This document shows positions 6,988 to 12,270 of a DNA stretch of 12,270 bases, in pieces; the stretch's first letter is position 1, and every line of letters begins with the position of its first letter. The stretch comes from GCA-002282575 sp964493995 (GTDB taxonomy: Bacteria > Pseudomonadota > Gammaproteobacteria > Thiomicrospirales > Thiomicrospiraceae). The position numbers and the translations under genes are program-made. The stretch lies in contig CAZBQD010000050.1 in NCBI GenBank assembly GCA_964493995.1, forward strand, positions 1 to 12,270, in the 5' to 3' direction. The notes beneath the pieces are model-generated. The model searched no databases, was not told the origin of the DNA, and saw only the letters and a list, made by a program, of their open reading frames with translations.

Positions 6988-7095
6988 TGCAGCACCCCAA
7001 AAGGAATAAAAATTACAATAACACAATTACCGCTTTTATGGTCAGTTTCCAAAAGGACTTAACCAAGAAAGCGGTAAAAACATCTGATTTTTTTA
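6988..7095 (-). promoter_or_regulatory. Structured spc leader with a large stem-loop
   Basis: This leader runs from the inferred start site near 7089 to the rplN ATG. A perfect 10-bp inverted repeat, TTACCGCTTT (minus strand 7077-7068) with AAAGCGGTAA (7036-7027), closes a 31-nt loop. Inside it TGGT pairs with ACCA, then AGT/ACT and CC/GG pair around a UUUU apex with a two-base bulge. The 9-nt TCCTTTTGG occurs at this apex (7049-7057) and again at the rplN ribosome-binding site (6997-7005). No clean U-run follows, so it is not an ordinary terminator. A control role is inferred. Confidence 0.5.
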
Positions 7096-7124
7096 ATTAT
7101 ATCAGTCTTGAGCGCGTTCGTCAA
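7089..7124 (-). promoter_or_regulatory. Sigma-70 promoter of the spc block, overlapping the rpsQ end
   Basis: On the minus strand TTGACG (-35, 7119-7124) is separated by exactly 17 nt from a perfect TATAAT (-10, 7096-7101), with TGA just upstream giving an extended -10. The -35 lies inside the last codons of rpsQ, and the extended -10 TG belongs to its TGA stop. A start near 7089 gives an rplN leader of about 100 nt. E. coli has its spc promoter in the same interval. This is the best match to consensus of the three promoters here. Confidence 0.85.
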
Positions 7125-7362
7125 CTGATACCAATGCCCATGCTTTACGCTTAGATATTGGTTTCGTTTCAGAGATAGTTACTTTGTCACCAATACGACT
7201 TTCGTTGTTCGCATCGTGTGCCATGTATTTATCTGTTTTACGCATTACTTTGTTGTACAGTGGGTGGCGAACTGAACGCTCTACCGCTACAACAATCGTT
7301 TGTGGTGTTTTTTGTGCGCTGACAACAACACCCTGCAAGCTACGCTTAGTGCCTACACTCAT
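7102..7362 (-). CDS. rpsQ: 30S ribosomal protein S17
   Basis: S17 is an OB-fold primary binder of the 16S 5' domain. The 86 residues (84 in E. coli) include RSLQGVVVSAQKTPQTIVVA (about 8-27), ERSVRHPLYNKVMRKTDKY, HDANNESRIGDKVTISETKP and ISKRKAWALV. Its ATG overlaps the rpmC stop (ATGA, 4 nt), implying coupling. It is the last gene of the S10 block. Its final codons, VSVDERAQD, also encode the -35 and spacer of the spc promoter, so the two functions constrain each other. Confidence 0.98.
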   Translation of the reverse strand: MSVGTKRSLQGVVVSAQKTPQTIVVAVERSVRHPLYNKVMRKTDKYMAHDANNESRIGDKVTISETKPISKRKAWALVSVDERAQD

Positions 7363-7547
7363 GCTGCAACCCCTTTCTGTGTCATGTAGGTCTTAACACG
7401 TGCAATGTTACGACGCACTTTGCGCAGTAACGAAGTATCACGAACCTGACCCAGTTTAGTTTGCATACGTAAGTTGAATTGCTCTTTACGTAGCGCCAAC
7501 AACTCTTCTTTCAGTTGTTCCATAGTTTTATCTTGCATTGCGTCCAT
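7359..7547 (-). CDS. rpmC: 50S ribosomal protein L29
   Basis: L29 is a small helical-hairpin protein at the peptide exit, next to L23, in the docking area for SRP and trigger factor. The 62 residues (63 in E. coli) include MEQLKEELLALRKEQFNLRM (about 9-28) and LLRKVRRNIARVKTYMTQK (about 40-58). The ATG at 7545-7547 follows the rplP stop after a single base. A second in-frame ATG lies three codons downstream without a better ribosome-binding site, so the upstream one is preferred with moderate certainty. The stop overlaps the rpsQ start. Confidence 0.96.
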   Translation of the reverse strand: MDAMQDKTMEQLKEELLALRKEQFNLRMQTKLGQVRDTSLLRKVRRNIARVKTYMTQKGVAA

Positions 7548-7548
7548 G

Positions 7549-7962
7549 TTACATCACCGAACGTTTAACAAACACTGTCTTAACAGGTAGTTTGGCGGAA
7601 GCAAGTGCGAAAGCTTCACGTGCTGCTTCTTCGCTAACACCTTGGATTTCGTACAAAATCTTACCTGGTTGAATTTGAGCAACCCAGTATTCGACGCTAC
7701 CCTTACCTTTACCCATACGCACTTCAAGTGGTTTTTGAGTAATAGGTTTGTCAGGGAACACACGAATCCAAATTTTACCACCACGTTTAACCGAACGGGT
7801 CAACGCACGACGCGCTGATTCGATTTGACGTGAAGTAAGGTTACCACGATCGACTGATTTCAGACCGAACTCGCCAAAGCTGACCGAGCTACCTGTCTGT
7901 GCTAGACCACGGTTGCGGCCTTTTTGTACCTTACGAAACTTCGTACGCTTAGGTAATAACAT
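7549..7962 (-). CDS. rplP: 50S ribosomal protein L16
   Basis: L16 sits at the base of the central protuberance and helps position A-site tRNA at the peptidyl transferase centre. The 137 residues start MLLPKRTKFRKVQKGRNRGL and include KRGGKIWIRVFPDKPITQKP and the C-terminal KLPVKTVFVKRSVM. Arg82 in VRMGKGKG corresponds to E. coli Arg81, the site hydroxylated by RoxA (YcfD). A one-residue insertion in the AQTGSSVSF loop explains the offset. AGGAG lies 8 nt before the ATG; rpsC ends 15 nt upstream. Confidence 0.99.
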   Translation of the reverse strand: MLLPKRTKFRKVQKGRNRGLAQTGSSVSFGEFGLKSVDRGNLTSRQIESARRALTRSVKRGGKIWIRVFPDKPITQKPLEVRMGKGKGSVEYWVAQIQPGKILYEIQGVSEEAAREAFALASAKLPVKTVFVKRSVM

Positions 7963-7977
7963 AACAGTAACTCCTAA

Positions 7978-8676
7978 TTATTTAGCAGCATTCGCGCGAG
8001 GGCGACGTTGCTTTGGTGCTTCTGCTTGGCGTTCTACCAGTGCTAATTTGCCCAGCATTTCGCCTTTGAAAATCCACACTTTAACACCAATAATACCATA
8101 GGTGGTTAAGGCTTCAGCGAAACCATAATCCACATCAGCGCGGAATGTATGTAAGGGTACACGACCTTCACGATACCATTCAGTACGCGCGATTTCTGCA
8201 CCGTTTAAACGGCCAGATACCATGATCTTAATACCTTTAGCACCAGCACGCATTGCATTCGCAACAGCACGTTTCATTGCACGACGGAATTGAACACGTT
8301 TTTCGAGTTGTTGTGTGATTGACTCACCCACCAACTGTGCATCTAATTCTGGCTTGCGAATTTCTTCTAAGTTAATAGAAACTGGTACGCCAGCCAATGC
8401 CGTTACTTCTTTGCGTAGCGCTTCAATGTCTTCGCCTTTACGACCGATAATATTACCGGGACGTGCAGCATGTAACGTCACACGCATACCATTCGCTAAA
8501 CGATCGATATGAATTTTACTAACGCCATTCGCCATTAATTTTTTCTTCAAAAAATTACGAACTTCGAAGTCACCGACAACGAAATCTGCAAAATTTTGGC
8601 TGTTAGCATACCAACGTGAGTTCCACTCTTTAGTGATACCCAGTCGAATGCCATTAGGATGGACTTTCTGACCCAT
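7978..8676 (-). CDS. rpsC: 30S ribosomal protein S3
   Basis: S3 lies at the mRNA entry tunnel of the 30S head and, with S4 and S5, unwinds mRNA. The 232 residues (233 in E. coli) begin MGQKVHPNGIRLGITKEWNS. A type II KH domain (about 39-107) carries NIIGRKGEDIEALR with the GRKG loop at 78-81. Arg131, Arg132 and Lys135 in FRRAMKRAV match the E. coli helicase-active residues, also in number. SGRLNGAEIARTEWYREGRV follows, and the tail is basic. GGAG lies 6 nt before the start; rplV ends 10 nt upstream. Confidence 0.99.
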   Translation of the reverse strand: MGQKVHPNGIRLGITKEWNSRWYANSQNFADFVVGDFEVRNFLKKKLMANGVSKIHIDRLANGMRVTLHAARPGNIIGRKGEDIEALRKEVTALAGVPVSINLEEIRKPELDAQLVGESITQQLEKRVQFRRAMKRAVANAMRAGAKGIKIMVSGRLNGAEIARTEWYREGRVPLHTFRADVDYGFAEALTTYGIIGVKVWIFKGEMLGKLALVERQAEAPKQRRPRANAAK

Positions 8677-8686
8677 TGCTCACTCC

Positions 8687-9022
8687 TTAACGCTTATCGC
8701 CAACAACAACTGTGATGTGGCTTAAACGCTTAACGATGCGATTACCACGACCTTTCGCACGAGCGCTCATGCGCTTCATACGAGGACCTTCATCAACATA
8801 CACAGCAACAACTTTCAGCGTATCGATATCTACGCCTTCATTGTTCTCTGCGTTTGCAATAGCAGAATCCAACACTTTTTTAACTAAATCGCCAGCTTTC
8901 TTATCAGAGAAAGCCAACATGTTTACTGCAGCTTCCGCCGACTTACCACGAATCAAGTCCGCCACTAAGCGTGCTTTTTGCGGAGAGATGCGGGCATAAC
9001 GATGCGTTGCACTTACTTGCAT
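8687..9022 (-). CDS. rplV: 50S ribosomal protein L22
   Basis: L22 lines the peptide exit tunnel and, with L4, forms its constriction. The 111 residues (110 in E. coli) include HRYARISPQKARLVADLIRG and the long hairpin YVDEGPRMKRMSARAKGRGN (about 75-94). Met82-Lys83-Arg84, deleted in classic E. coli erythromycin-resistant mutants, is intact at the same numbers. AAGGAG lies 6 nt before the ATG; rpsS ends 10 nt upstream. Confidence 0.99.
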   Translation of the reverse strand: MQVSATHRYARISPQKARLVADLIRGKSAEAAVNMLAFSDKKAGDLVKKVLDSAIANAENNEGVDIDTLKVVAVYVDEGPRMKRMSARAKGRGNRIVKRLSHITVVVGDKR

Positions 9023-9032
9023 GGTTCGCTCC

Positions 9033-9308
9033 TTACTTCTTCGCTTTCTTGTCGGCCGCGTGTCCGCGGAACGTACGAGTCAACGAGAATTCGCCGAGCT
9101 TGTGACCGACCATGTTTTCATTTACATAAACAGGAATATGTTCACGACCGTTATGAACAGCCAATGTCATCCCGACCATTTCTGGCAGAATCATGGAACG
9201 GCGCGACCAAGTTTTGATCGGCTTTTTCGAACCAGACTCCTTGACTTCGAGCACCTTTTTCCACAGGTGATGGTCTACAAATGGACCTTTTTTAATCGAA
9301 CGAGGCAT
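9033..9308 (-). CDS. rpsS: 30S ribosomal protein S19
   Basis: S19 is in the 30S head, pairs with S13 and reaches toward the A-site tRNA. The 91 residues (92 in E. coli) start MPRSIKKGPFVDHHLWKKV and include IKTWSRRSMILPEMVGMTLA, VHNGREHIPVYVNENMVGHK and the C-terminal FRGHAADKKAKK. AAGGA lies 7 nt before the ATG; rplB ends 10 nt upstream and rplV follows after 10 nt. Confidence 0.99.
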   Translation of the reverse strand: MPRSIKKGPFVDHHLWKKVLEVKESGSKKPIKTWSRRSMILPEMVGMTLAVHNGREHIPVYVNENMVGHKLGEFSLTRTFRGHAADKKAKK

Positions 9309-9318
9309 GTCTCAATCC

Positions 9319-10152
9319 TTATTTCTTAGCTTGGTGACGGCTACGAACAATGAACGAATCGTTCAACTTGCTCTTACGAGTTTTCTTACCTTTAGTCTGC
9401 ACGCCCCATGGAGTCACAGGATGCTTACCAAATGTACGACCTTCACCACCACCGTGCGGGTGATCTACTGGGTTCATTGCTGTACCACGAACCGTCGGAC
9501 GCACACCGCGCCAACGAGCCGCACCAGCTTTACCCAATTTGCGCAGATTATGTTCTGTGTTACCCACTTCACCAATCGTTGCCTTACATTCTGGATTAAC
9601 ACGACGCAACTCACCTGAGCGCAAACGTACTAATACATAGGCACCGTCACGACCCGCTACTTGGATTGAAGTACCAGCAGAACGAGCAATTTGTGCGCCC
9701 TTACCAGCCTTCATTTCCATCGCGTGTACAATGGTACCCACAGGAATGTTGCGCAGCGGCAGGGTGTTGCCGACTTTAATATCTGCAAAATTTGCAGAGA
9801 TAACGCTTGCGCCTGCTTCGATGTTACGTGGAGCCAAAATATAGCGACGTTCACCATCAGCATATTTTAACAATGCTAAATGTGCACTACGGTTTGGATC
9901 GTACTCTAAACGCTCAACTACCGCTGGAATGTCTATTTTGTCACGTTTGAAGTCAACAATACGATAATGCTGTTTGTGACCACCACCTTGGTGACGTACG
10001 GTAATATGACCATTGTTGTTACGGCCACCTTTACGCGACTTGCTTTCTAATAAGCCAGCAAATGGCGCACCTTTATGCAGATTGGGTTCAACAATTTGAA
10101 CGACAAAACGCTGACCAGGTGAGGTCGGTTTTTTCTTAACGATATTTGCCAT
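9319..10152 (-). CDS. rplB: 50S ribosomal protein L2
   Basis: L2 is a large early-binding 50S protein close to the peptidyl transferase centre and forms an intersubunit bridge. The 277 residues (273 in E. coli) include KGGRNNNGHITVRHQGGGHK (about 41-60), IPAVVERLEYDPNRSAHLAL, RNIPVGTIVHAMEMKAGKGA, RWRGVRPTVRGTAMNPVDHP and HGGGEGRTFGKHPVTPWGVQ. His231 in VDHPHGGG corresponds to the conserved E. coli His229. The extra length lies mainly at the N-terminus (MANIVKKK) and C-terminus (RSRHQAKK). AAGGA lies about 10 nt before the ATG. Confidence 0.99.
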   Translation of the reverse strand: MANIVKKKPTSPGQRFVVQIVEPNLHKGAPFAGLLESKSRKGGRNNNGHITVRHQGGGHKQHYRIVDFKRDKIDIPAVVERLEYDPNRSAHLALLKYADGERRYILAPRNIEAGASVISANFADIKVGNTLPLRNIPVGTIVHAMEMKAGKGAQIARSAGTSIQVAGRDGAYVLVRLRSGELRRVNPECKATIGEVGNTEHNLRKLGKAGAARWRGVRPTVRGTAMNPVDHPHGGGEGRTFGKHPVTPWGVQTKGKKTRKSKLNDSFIVRSRHQAKK

Positions 10153-10165
10153 GATGATTGTGTCC

Positions 10166-10459
10166 TTATTCTGCTGACATCAACTCGATCTGTTGACCGG
10201 GTTGTAGGCTAACAATCGCTTTACGTAAACCGTTACGACGACCAGAACGGCCTTTGAACACTTTACGCTTACCAGCAATATTGATCACGTTAACAGCATT
10301 AACCGTCACATTGAACAAAGCTTCTACAGCAGTTTTGATTTCTGCCTTGGTTGCTGTTGTATCAACGTCAAACACATATTTGCTGTTCTCAGCCATGCGA
10401 GCGCTCTTTTCAGAGATGCGTGGCGCACGAATTACGGTGTAAATTCTTTCTTGGTTCAT
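10166..10459 (-). CDS. rplW: 50S ribosomal protein L23
   Basis: L23 sits at the tunnel exit and is the ribosomal dock for trigger factor and SRP. The 97 residues (100 in E. coli) include VIRAPRISEKSARMAENSKY (about 9-28), with Glu17 at the position of the trigger-factor contact Glu18 of E. coli. VDTTATKAEIKTAVEALFNV and a basic KRKVFKGRSGRRNGLRKA loop follow. Its ATG overlaps the rplD stop by 4 nt (ATGA), with GAGGAG 8 nt upstream inside rplD, which argues for coupled translation. Confidence 0.98.
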   Translation of the reverse strand: MNQERIYTVIRAPRISEKSARMAENSKYVFDVDTTATKAEIKTAVEALFNVTVNAVNVINIAGKRKVFKGRSGRRNGLRKAIVSLQPGQQIELMSAE

Positions 10460-11076
10460 GCTAAATGCTCCTCAATTGCCTTGAGTGCATCACGTGTAAC
10501 AATAATTTTACCGTAACCAATCAGGCTAACAGGATCAATGCTGTCGACATCACACACACCACCTGCGTACACATTACGTGACGCTAAGTATAGGTTTTCG
10601 TCTAGCATTTCGGTCACGATCAACGCATCAGACACACCTAAAGATTTCATTTTGGCAACAAATTCTTTAGTTTTTGGCGTTTCTAATGTGAAGTTGTCCA
10701 CTACCATTAAACGATCTTGACGATTCAATTCAGCCAAAATGCTACGCATCGCTGCGCGGTACATTTTTTTATTGACTTTCTGATCGAAATTACGTGGTGA
10801 AGCAGCAAATGCGCGACCACCACCAACCCAGACTGGGCTAACTGATGAACCAGCACGAGCTCGGCCTGTACCTTTTTGGTTAAAAGGTTTAGCTTTACCG
10901 CCAACTACTTCTGCACGTGTTTTTTGAGCTTTGGTACCAGAACGTGAACGTGCCATAAAGGCAACAACCACTTGGTGAACCAACGCTTCATTGAAATCAG
11001 CACCAAAAATGGTGTCGTTAGCCATTACAGAGCCAGTGTTAGCACCTGTATTGCCATCAAAGAGTTTGATATCCAT
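10456..11076 (-). CDS. rplD: 50S ribosomal protein L4
   Basis: L4 forms the tunnel constriction with L22; in E. coli free L4 also represses the S10 operon at transcription and translation. The 206 residues (201 in E. coli) include DFNEALVHQVVVAFMARSRS (about 27-46) and the tunnel loop KAQKTRAEVVGGKAKPFNQK then GTGRARAG (about 49-76). Lys68 in NQKGTG matches E. coli Lys63, a macrolide-resistance site, and is unchanged. QKVNKKMYRAAMRSILAELN and the C-terminal IDPVSLIGYGKIIVTRDALK are also visible. AAGGA lies 9 nt before the ATG; rplC ends 12 nt upstream. Confidence 0.99.
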   Translation of the reverse strand: MDIKLFDGNTGANTGSVMANDTIFGADFNEALVHQVVVAFMARSRSGTKAQKTRAEVVGGKAKPFNQKGTGRARAGSSVSPVWVGGGRAFAASPRNFDQKVNKKMYRAAMRSILAELNRQDRLMVVDNFTLETPKTKEFVAKMKSLGVSDALIVTEMLDENLYLASRNVYAGGVCDVDSIDPVSLIGYGKIIVTRDALKAIEEHLA

Positions 11077-11088
11077 CTCGTACTTTCC

Positions 11089-11727
11089 TTAGCCTTTGAC
11101 CGCTGGCGATACGATAACATCTGAACCTGTCGCACCAGGAACAGCGCCCTGAACTAAGATTAGACCTGTATCAGCATCTACACGAACGATCTTCAAGTTT
11201 TGAGTAGTGACTTGTACGCTACCCATATGACCTGGCATCTTTTTACCCTTAAATACGCGACCTGGAGTCTGGTTTTGACCAGTTGAACCCACAACGCGGT
11301 GAGAGCGCGAGTTACCATGCGTCATATCTTGTGTACGGAAATTGTGGCGTTTAACAGCACCGGCAAAACCTTTACCTTTTGAAGTACCTGTTACGTCAAC
11401 CATTTGTCCGTCGCTAAAGAGAGACACTTGAAATTCTTTAGCATCAGCGTGAGCTGTGGCTTCTTCTGCAGAAAGTGTAAACTCCCACAGACCGCGACCT
11501 GCTTCAACACCATGCTTGATGAAATGACCTGCTTCAGGCTTGTTAATACGGTTTGCTTTTACAGCACCCGTTGTAACCTGAACAGCAACATATCCATCGG
11601 TTTCTTCAGACATGAAGCGCACGACGCGATTAGGTTCAACTTCGATAACAGTTACCGGAGTTGATGCACCTGTTGCATCGAAAACACGCGTCATGCCCAG
11701 TTTTTTACCTACTAGACCAAGGCACAT
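11089..11727 (-). CDS. rplC: 50S ribosomal protein L3
   Basis: L3 is an early 50S assembly protein whose central extension approaches the peptidyl transferase centre. The 212 residues (209 in E. coli) start MCLGLVGKKLGMTRVFDATG and include INKPEAGHFIKHGVEAGRGL, VDVTGTSKGKGFAGAVKRHN and SHRVVGSTGQNQTPGRVFKG. Gln153 corresponds to E. coli Gln150, which PrmB methylates. The N-terminal Met-Cys-Leu is one residue longer than the E. coli start. GAGGT lies about 7 nt before the ATG. The 59-nt gap to rpsJ holds a small hairpin. Confidence 0.99.
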   Translation of the reverse strand: MCLGLVGKKLGMTRVFDATGASTPVTVIEVEPNRVVRFMSEETDGYVAVQVTTGAVKANRINKPEAGHFIKHGVEAGRGLWEFTLSAEEATAHADAKEFQVSLFSDGQMVDVTGTSKGKGFAGAVKRHNFRTQDMTHGNSRSHRVVGSTGQNQTPGRVFKGKKMPGHMGSVQVTTQNLKIVRVDADTGLILVQGAVPGATGSDVIVSPAVKG

Positions 11728-11753
11728 TGTTTAAACCTCATTGTTATTACAGT

Positions 11754-11773
11754 TGTCATTACAATTGATGACA
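11754..11773 (-). repeat. Small inverted repeat in the rpsJ-rplC gap
   Basis: The minus strand reads TGTCAT, an 8-nt loop CAATTGTA, then ATGACA: a perfect 6-bp stem. It sits about 27 nt before the rplC start. No U-run follows, so it is not a terminator. It could affect mRNA stability or translation, or be chance. Confidence 0.35.
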
Positions 11774-11786
11774 GCCAATTAATGGA

Positions 11787-12098
11787 TTAGCGCAGTTCGA
11801 TCTGCACATCCACACCCGCCGCCAAATCCAGCTTCATCAAAGAATCCACAGTTTTTTCGGTCGGTTCCACAATTTCCAACATGCGCTTATGAGTACGCAA
11901 TTCATATTGATCGCGTGCATCTTTATTAACATGAGGGGAAATGAGTACGGTAAAACGTTCTTTTTTGCTAGGAATCGGGATAGGACCACGAACCTGAGCA
12001 CCTGAACGCTTAGCAGTGTCGCTGATTTCGCGTGCCGCTTGATCAATTAAACGATGATCAAAGGCTTTTAGACGAATACGAATGCTTTGAGTTGCCAT
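11787..12098 (-). CDS. rpsJ: 30S ribosomal protein S10 (also transcription factor NusE)
   Basis: S10 is in the 30S head and, with NusB, also takes part in transcription antitermination and couples NusG to the ribosome. The chosen start gives 103 residues, the E. coli length, beginning MATQSIRIRLKAFDHRLIDQ. RSGAQVRGPIPIPSKKERFT, VLISPHVNKDARDQYELRTH and the C-terminal VEPTEKTVDSLMKLDLAAGV follow. GGAG lies 7 nt before the ATG at 12096-12098. The frame is open 28 codons further upstream, but that part overlaps the -10 element and has no S10 similarity. It is the first gene of the S10 block. Confidence 0.98.
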   Translation of the reverse strand: MATQSIRIRLKAFDHRLIDQAAREISDTAKRSGAQVRGPIPIPSKKERFTVLISPHVNKDARDQYELRTHKRMLEIVEPTEKTVDSLMKLDLAAGVDVQIELR

Positions 12099-12146
12099 TA
12101 AAATTCTCCAAAGAACAAATAATACGACACCATATAGCATCGCGGA

Positions 12147-12182
12147 ATTTAGCATTATAGGTGAGCGCTTCCCATAATGCAA
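12147..12182 (-). promoter_or_regulatory. Sigma-70 promoter of the S10 block (before rpsJ)
   Basis: On the minus strand TTGCAT (-35, 12177-12182) and a perfect TATAAT (-10, 12154-12159) are separated by 17 nt. Only the TTG of the -35 matches consensus, and there is no extended -10. A start near 12147 leaves about 49 nt of leader before rpsJ. I see no strong hairpin in that leader. Confidence 0.7.
12152..12180. repeat. Imperfect dyad covering the core S10 promoter
   Basis: GCATTATAGG (12152-12161) and CCCATAATGC (12171-12180) are inverted repeats with 9 of 10 positions paired around a 9-nt centre. The left arm contains the -10 and the right arm overlaps the -35. It could be an operator for a dimeric regulator. 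It also creates a CATAAT -10-like hexamer on the plus strand, though without a good -35. Confidence 0.5.
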
Positions 12183-12211
12183 ATGGTTTTATTGAATTAG
12201 CTTTACTACAT

Positions 12212-12244
12212 AAACAAAAAGCCCATCATTGCTGACGGGCTTTT
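12212..12244 (-). terminator. Intrinsic terminator of the gene upstream of rpsJ
   Basis: The minus-strand RNA forms a 12-bp stem, AAAAGCCCGUCA with UGAUGGGCUUUU, closed by a GCAA (GNRA) tetraloop and followed by UGUUU. One pair is G-U in this orientation but would be an A-C mismatch on the plus strand, so the minus direction is favoured. It ends transcription of a gene beyond the window and insulates the S10 promoter. The last 26 bases (12245-12270) show nothing I can identify. Confidence 0.88.
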
Positions 12245-12270
12245 CTGGGCATTCGATGCAGAAAGTTCAT

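Noticed and set aside
6619..7026. A 135-residue reading of rplN starting at 7026
   Set aside because: The extension is leader sequence next to the stem-loop; L14 proteins start MIQ at 6987.
7027..7077. Reading the spc leader stem-loop as a terminator of the S10 block
   Set aside because: The stem is followed by a mixed AT stretch rather than a U-run, the loop is long, and it lies downstream of a promoter, which fits a leader element better.
8687..11076. Macrolide-resistance changes in L4 or L22
   Set aside because: L4 Lys68 (E. coli Lys63) and L22 Met82-Lys83-Arg84 are both the sensitive wild-type residues.
11787..12182. A longer 131-residue reading of rpsJ starting at 12182
   Set aside because: The extra 28 codons overlap the promoter, lack S10 similarity, and the internal ATG at 12098 has a well-placed GGAG and the family N-terminus.
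1..12270. Mobile element, defence system or inserted cargo genes
   Set aside because: Gene order is unbroken ribosomal-operon order with gaps below 120 nt between genes. There are no transposase, integrase, tRNA or long terminal repeats.

Overview
The window is one continuous ribosomal-protein superoperon, read entirely from the minus strand (right to left). It holds 25 complete genes and the first 35 codons of a 26th, rpoA. The order matches the S10, spc and alpha operons of Escherichia coli. The proteins align end to end with the E. coli ones I remember, for example L18 (117 aa), S4 (206 aa) and the RpoA N-terminus, so the source is a gammaproteobacterium with moderate GC. I cannot place it to order or genus by eye. 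I see no frameshift, insertion sequence, CRISPR array, phage gene or cargo gene.

Layout in transcription order. The right edge (12212-12244) is an intrinsic terminator for an upstream gene outside the window. A sigma-70 promoter inside a 29-bp dyad (12152-12182) then starts the S10 block: rpsJ, rplC, rplD, rplW, rplB, rpsS, rplV, rpsC, rplP, rpmC, rpsQ (12098 down to 7102). A 114-nt gap (6988-7101) follows, with a near-consensus promoter overlapping the end of rpsQ and a long stem-loop leader. The spc block is rplN, rplX, rplE, rpsN, rpsH, rplF, rplR, rpsE, rpmD, rplO, secY (6987 down to 1631). The usual rpmJ (L36) after secY is missing. The 80-nt gap instead holds a third promoter (1597-1625), then the alpha block rpsM, rpsK, rpsD, rpoA (1550 down to 1).

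The genes supply both ribosomal subunits, the SecY translocon channel and the RNA polymerase alpha subunit, so ribosome assembly, protein export and transcription capacity are co-expressed. Spacing is tight: most gaps are 1-35 nt, two pairs overlap as ATGA (rplD/rplW and rpmC/rpsQ) and one as TGATG (rpmD/rplO), which suggests translational coupling. The only gaps longer than 50 nt before a gene are at rpsJ, rplC, rplN and rpsM; promoters lie in the rpsJ, rplN and rpsM gaps.

The coding content is ordinary. What merits a second look is regulation: the three promoters, the short S10 and alpha leaders that leave little room for the E. coli L4 and S4 control elements, the structured spc leader, a hairpin over the rplE start where E. 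coli has its S8 operator, and the absent rpmJ. I found no evidence of a new biological system.
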